DNA from: Halosimplex halobium
GTDB taxonomy: Archaea > Halobacteriota > Halobacteria > Halobacteriales > Haloarculaceae
NCBI RefSeq assembly: GCF_051414055.1
Contig: NZ_JBLKNX010000019.1
Span: 1 to 64,000, forward strand
Direction: 5' to 3'
DNA length: 64,000 nt
Below the pieces are notes generated by a model. It worked only from the letters and a program-made list of their open reading frames with translations, did no database searches and had not been told where the DNA came from. The translations under genes and the position numbers were made by a program. How positions within the stretch are numbered: the stretch's first letter is position 1; every line of letters starts with the position of its first letter. Shown piece after piece: positions 60,112-64,000 of the stretch.

Positions 60112-61500
60112 ATGACGCGCGTGATACACACGGGAGACACCCACCTCGGCTACCGGCAGTACCACCGGCCGGAGCGCAAGCGAGACTATCTCGACGCGTT
60201 CCGGCAGGTGGTCGACGACGCCGTTGCCGAGGACGTCGACGCGGTCGTCCACGCCGGTGACCTGTTCCACGACCGGCGGCCGACCCTCGACGACATCATG
60301 GGCACCCTCTCGGTCCTGCGGACCCTCGACGACGCCGGCGTCCCCTTCCTCGCCGTCGTCGGCAACCACGAGGCCAAACGCGAGGGCCAGTGGCTCGATC
60401 TCTTCGAGTCGCTCGGGCTCGCTACCCGCCTGGGCCCCGAGCCGGTCGAACTGGGCTCGACCGCCTTCTACGGGCTGGACTTCGTCCCGCGCTCGAAGCG
60501 CGATGGCTTCGAACTGGATCTGGAGTCCCACGATTCCGACCACGCCGCCCTGGTCACGCACGGGCTGTTCGAGCCGTTCGACTTCGGCGAGTGGGATCCT
60601 CGCGACATCTTCGCGACCACGGACGTGGAGTTCGACGCGCTCCTGCTGGGGGACAACCACCACGCCGAGACCGCGCAGGTCGACGACACCTGGGTCACCT
60701 ACTGCGGGTCGACCGAGCGCACCAGCGCCGCCGAGCGCGAGGAGCGGGGGTACAACGTCGTCGAGTTCGACGGCGAGGTGGACGTGCGCCGCCGGGGGCT
60801 GGACACCCGGGAGTTCGTCTTCGTCGACCTCGACCTCGGCGAGGGCGAGGGCGTCGAGCGCGTCCGCCAGCGCGTCGGCGAGTACGACCTGGAGGACGCG
60901 GTCGTCGTCGTCACCATCGACGGCGAGGGCGAACCGGTCACCCCGGCCGCCGTCGAGGAGTTCGCCCTCGACCGCGGGGCGCTGGTGGCCCGCGTCACCG
61001 ACCGCCGGGAGACGGCCGAGGAGAGCGAGCGGGAGGTGTCGTTCGCCGACCCCGACGACGCCGTCCGCGAGCGGGTCCGCGAACTCGGCCTCAGCGAGGC
61101 GGCGCGGTCCCTCGACGAGACCGTCCGCGCCAGCAAGGTCGCCGACTCCAACGTCGACGACGTGGTCGAAGACCGGGTCGCCGACCTCGTCGAGGACGGC
61201 GACCCCGCGGCCTTCGAGTCGGTCGACCCAGGAGAGGGCGGCGGGGGCGAGCCCGACCCGACGGAAGGCGATAACGGTGGAGCTGCCCCGGCAGGTGACA
61301 ACGAGACGGCCACCGCGAGTGCGGCGGCCGACGGCGGCGACCCCGCCGAGGAGTCCGACGACGCCGGCGGCGGATCGGAAGTCGACGCCAAACCGGACGC
61401 CCGGGAGGACGGAGCGCCCCCGGAAGACGGAGCGCCCTCGGAAGACGGAGCGCCCGCGGAAGACGGGGACGGCCAGGCGACGTGGGGTGAGTTCCAGTGA
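60112..61500 (+). CDS. mre11: DNA double-strand break repair nuclease Mre11
   Basis: A 462-residue phosphoesterase nuclease. The metal residues are Asp9 and His11 in GDTHLG, Asp50 in HAGDLFHDRRP, Asn85/His86 in GNHE, and later GDNHH and the STERTSAAE cap region. Together with Rad50 it processes DNA ends. The C-terminal 100 residues are low-complexity and end with tandem EDGAP repeats and TWGEFQ. The stop codon overlaps the rad50 GTG start by four bases, so the pair is coupled. Confidence 0.96.
   Translation: MTRVIHTGDTHLGYRQYHRPERKRDYLDAFRQVVDDAVAEDVDAVVHAGDLFHDRRPTLDDIMGTLSVLRTLDDAGVPFLAVVGNHEAKREGQWLDLFESLGLATRLGPEPVELGSTAFYGLDFVPRSKRDGFELDLESHDSDHAALVTHGLFEPFDFGEWDPRDIFATTDVEFDALLLGDNHHAETAQVDDTWVTYCGSTERTSAAEREERGYNVVEFDGEVDVRRRGLDTREFVFVDLDLGEGEGVERVRQRVGEYDLEDAVVVVTIDGEGEPVTPAAVEEFALDRGALVARVTDRRETAEESEREVSFADPDDAVRERVRELGLSEAARSLDETVRASKVADSNVDDVVEDRVADLVEDGDPAAFESVDPGEGGGGEPDPTEGDNGGAAPAGDNETATASAAADGGDPAEESDDAGGGSEVDAKPDAREDGAPPEDGAPSEDGAPAEDGDGQATWGEFQ
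61405..61464 (+). repeat. 18-bp tandem repeat in the Mre11 tail
   Basis: Units begin at 61405, 61423 and 61441 with a partial fourth at 61459 (period 18 bp), encoding copies of E-D-G-A-P-x. It forms a flexible acidic linker before the C-terminal residues. Copy number may vary between strains. Confidence 0.8.
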
Positions 61501-64000
61501 GGTTCGAGCGCGTCAGGCTCTCGAACTTCAAGTGCTACGACGACGCGGACGTGCGACTCGACCGCGGCGTGACGGTCATCCACGGGCTCAACGGCAGCGG
61601 CAAGTCCTCGCTGCTGGAGGCCTGTTTCTTCGCGCTGTACGGCGCGAAGGCGCTGGACAACACCCTCGACGAGGTGGTCACCATCGGCGCCGACGACGCC
61701 GAGGTCGAACTCTGGTTCGCCCACGGCGGCGAGTCGTATCACATCGAGCGGCGCGTCCGCGCGACCGGCGAGCAGGCCCAGACGGCCAGGTGCGTGCTGG
61801 AGGGGCCCGACGGGACCGTCGAGGGCGCCCGCGACGTGCGCGGCTACGTCGAGGAGCTGCTGCGAATGGACGCCGAGGCGTTCGTCAACTGCGCGTACGT
61901 CCGCCAGGGCGAGGTGAACAAGCTCATCAACGCCTCGCCCGCCGAGCGCCAGGACATGCTCGACTCGCTGCTCCAGCTGGGCAAACTGGAGGAGTACCGC
62001 GAGCGCGCCAGCGACGCCCGCGTCGGCGTCGACCGCGTCCGCCGGGACAAGCGCGGCTCGCTCTCCCAGCTCGACGACCAGATCGAAGCCAAGGAAGACG
62101 ACGACCTGCACGCCCGGCTCAACGAGCTCCGGACGGACCTGGAGTCGGTCACGTCCGACATCGAGCGGTTCGAGGACCAGCGCGAGAAGGCCGTCGAGAC
62201 CCGCGACCAGGCCCGGGACGTCCTCGACAGCTACGAGGAGAAACGCGAGGAACTCGACGAGGTCGAATCGGACATCGAGGAGCTGCGCGAGGCGATCTCC
62301 GATACCGAGCGCGACCGGGAGGAGCTGGCCGAGGAGATCGCCGACCACCGGGAGACACGCGAGGCGCGTCGCGAGGAACTCGGCGACCTGCTCCCCGAGA
62401 CGGAACTGGCGGGGAGCGCCGACGACCCGCCCGAGCCGGCGGCCGTCGACGACCTGCTCGACGACCTCGCCGAACGAGACGACGAGCTACAGGAGACGCT
62501 GCAGGAGGTCACCGCCGACGTGTCCCAGCACAGCACGCGGGCCGAGAACCTGCGGGAGACGGCCGACGACCTCGAATCCCAGGCCGGGGCCAAGCGCGAG
62601 CAGGCCGACGCCCTCGAATCGGAGGTGGCCGAGACGCGCGAGGAACTCGCCGACCGCCGCGAGAAGATCGAGGAGCTGGAGGAACGTATCGAATCCCTGC
62701 GGGCCGAGTTCGACGACGCGCCCGTCGAGTTCGGCGAGGCCGAATCGTTCCGCGCGGAACTCGCCGACGAGCTGAGCGAGGTCCGCGAGCGGGTCGCCAG
62801 CCTCGAATCCGACGTGGCCAACCAGCGCGAGCGGATCGAGGAGGCCGAGGCGCTGCTGGACGAGGGGAAGTGTCCCGAGTGCGGCCAGGACGTGGACGGC
62901 TCCCCCCACGTCGAGTCCATCGACGACGACCGCGAGCGCCTCGCCGAGCTGGAGGCCGACCTCGAAGCCGCCCGTGAGCGCCGCGACGACCTCGAAGACC
63001 GCCTGGAGCGCGCCGAGGAGCTCGTCGAGGTCGAGTCGGAGTTCCAGGAGTGCCGGACGAACCGCTCGAACGTCGAACAGCTGGTCGACCAGCGCGAGGA
63101 CGCCCTCGCAGAGAAGGTCGAACAGGCCGAGCGGCTCCGCGAGGAGGCCGGCGACCTCGAAACCGAGGCCGAGGAGAAGCGGGCGGCGGCCGAGGACCAC
63201 GAGACCGATGCCGAGGAGTGTCGCGAACGAGTCGGCGAGATCAACGCCGAGCGCGGCGAGATCCGCGAGCGCCGCGAGCGTCTGGAGCGGGTCGACGAAC
63301 TGCTCGACGAGGTCGCCGACGCGACCGACGCTATCGAGCGGCTGCGCGACCGGCGCGAACAGCTTGAGGAGACCAACGACGAGCGCCGCGAGCGCCTCGC
63401 CGAGAAGCGCGAGCGCCGGTCGGAGCTACAGGCGGAGTTCGACGACGACCGGATCGAGCAGGCCCGCGAGCAACACGACAACGCCGTCGACTACATCGAG
63501 AAGGCGGACGCGAAGCTGGAGGAGTTGCGCGAGCGCCGCGACGAGCTACAGAGCGCGATCGGTGGCGTCGAGAACGAAATCGAAGAGCTCGAATCGCTGC
63601 GCGAGCGCCGGGAGGAACTCGCCGAGCGCGTCGAGCGGCTCGACTCGCTGTACGAGGAGGCCGAGCAGCTCCAGCGGATGTACGGCGACCTGCGCGCGGA
63701 GTTGCGCCAGCGCAACGTCGAGAGCCTGGAGGCGATGCTCAACGAAATTTTCGACCTGGTGTACCAGAACGATTCGTATGCACGGATCGAGCTCTCCGGG
63801 GAGTACGAACTCACCGTCTACCAGAAGGACGGCGAGCCGCTCGACCCCGAGCAGCTGTCGGGCGGCGAACGCGCCCTGTTCAACCTCAGCCTCCGCTGCG
63901 CTATCTACCGGCTGCTCGCCGAGGGCATCGAGGGTGCCGCGCCGATGCCGCCGCTCATCCTCGACGAGCCGACCGTCTTCCTCGACTCGGGCCACGTCTC
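61497..64000 (+). CDS. rad50: DNA repair ATPase Rad50, partial at the window edge
   Basis: An SMC-type ATPase that with Mre11 tethers and processes DNA ends. The start is GTG at 61497, four bases inside the mre11 stop. Walker A NGSGKSS is at 32-38, the Q-loop YVRQGEVNKL follows at about 140, and the zinc hook is CPECGQ at 459-464 between two long coiled coils. Near the end the signature LSGGERALFNLSLR and Walker B LILDEPTVFLD are visible. The 3' end lies beyond the window, so only about 834 residues are seen. Confidence 0.97.
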   Translation, partial: MRFERVRLSNFKCYDDADVRLDRGVTVIHGLNGSGKSSLLEACFFALYGAKALDNTLDEVVTIGADDAEVELWFAHGGESYHIERRVRATGEQAQTARCVLEGPDGTVEGARDVRGYVEELLRMDAEAFVNCAYVRQGEVNKLINASPAERQDMLDSLLQLGKLEEYRERASDARVGVDRVRRDKRGSLSQLDDQIEAKEDDDLHARLNELRTDLESVTSDIERFEDQREKAVETRDQARDVLDSYEEKREELDEVESDIEELREAISDTERDREELAEEIADHRETREARREELGDLLPETELAGSADDPPEPAAVDDLLDDLAERDDELQETLQEVTADVSQHSTRAENLRETADDLESQAGAKREQADALESEVAETREELADRREKIEELEERIESLRAEFDDAPVEFGEAESFRAELADELSEVRERVASLESDVANQRERIEEAEALLDEGKCPECGQDVDGSPHVESIDDDRERLAELEADLEAARERRDDLEDRLERAEELVEVESEFQECRTNRSNVEQLVDQREDALAEKVEQAERLREEAGDLETEAEEKRAAAEDHETDAEECRERVGEINAERGEIRERRERLERVDELLDEVADATDAIERLRDRREQLEETNDERRERLAEKRERRSELQAEFDDDRIEQAREQHDNAVDYIEKADAKLEELRERRDELQSAIGGVENEIEELESLRERREELAERVERLDSLYEEAEQLQRMYGDLRAELRQRNVESLEAMLNEIFDLVYQNDSYARIELSGEYELTVYQKDGEPLDPEQLSGGERALFNLSLRCAIYRLLAEGIEGAAPMPPLILDEPTVFLDSGHV

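Overview
The window is a 64 kb chromosomal segment of a halophilic archaeon (class Halobacteria). The evidence is very high GC in nearly all genes, strongly acidic proteins rich in Asp and Glu, twin-arginine lipoproteins, archaeal TATA boxes placed for leaderless transcripts, and archaeal information-processing genes (rfcS, lsm with rpl37e, the proteasome ATPase PAN, mre11 with rad50, SAMP2). I could not assign a genus. I see no insertion sequence, integrase, CRISPR array, rRNA or tRNA, and the region reads as core genome with a few accessory patches.

Layout. 0.1-11.9 kb: XapX membrane protein, then the lsm-rpl37e-purF cluster, an M42 peptidase, a Gfo/Idh/MocA oxidoreductase, a photolyase with a small partner, an enolase-superfamily dehydratase, an archaeal DUF2342-type zinc hydrolase and several uncharacterised exported or membrane proteins. 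12.7-19.7 kb: a tight five-gene operon (DUF4129-like, two-TM protein, DUF58, polytopic protein, MoxR ATPase) that looks like a membrane-linked chaperone system and lacks the usual transglutaminase partner. 19.8-28.3 kb: Dna2-like Fe-S nuclease/helicase, a 46-bp-periodic repeat, PAP2 phosphatase, LarA homologue, a GESMD-repeat lipoprotein and an Lhr helicase. 28.3-39.3 kb: small membrane proteins, RNase Z-like hydrolase, TrkA-type protein, HMA metallochaperone, rfcS, a bactofilin-like membrane protein, SAMP2, CBS pair, redoxin, GNAT, a hexose phosphate mutase and a large beta-helix surface protein.

39.3-46.4 kb: GIY-YIG protein, LarB, a histone-fold protein, rpiA, four zinc-finger miniproteins, glmM, an arylsulfotransferase-like protein and a degenerate RecA/KaiC-like protein. 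46.4-48.7 kb: a low-GC island with one archaeosortase-type beta-helix surface protein, probably acquired. 48.9-58.2 kb: lycopene cyclase-like protein, MFS transporter, aminotransferase, lipoproteins, DoxX, an SDR lacking the catalytic Tyr, and a thiolase with Ser in place of both catalytic Cys and a duplicated 3' end. 58.2-64 kb: PAN, a winged-helix protein, mre11 and rad50 (rad50 runs off the right edge).

Functional links I infer: Mre11-Rad50, Dna2-like, Lhr, photolyase and RfcS are genome maintenance genes; PAN and SAMP2 belong to the ubiquitin-like/proteasome axis; LarA and LarB belong to the nickel-pincer cofactor system although 15 kb apart; glmM and the second mutase feed sugar nucleotides for surface glycans.
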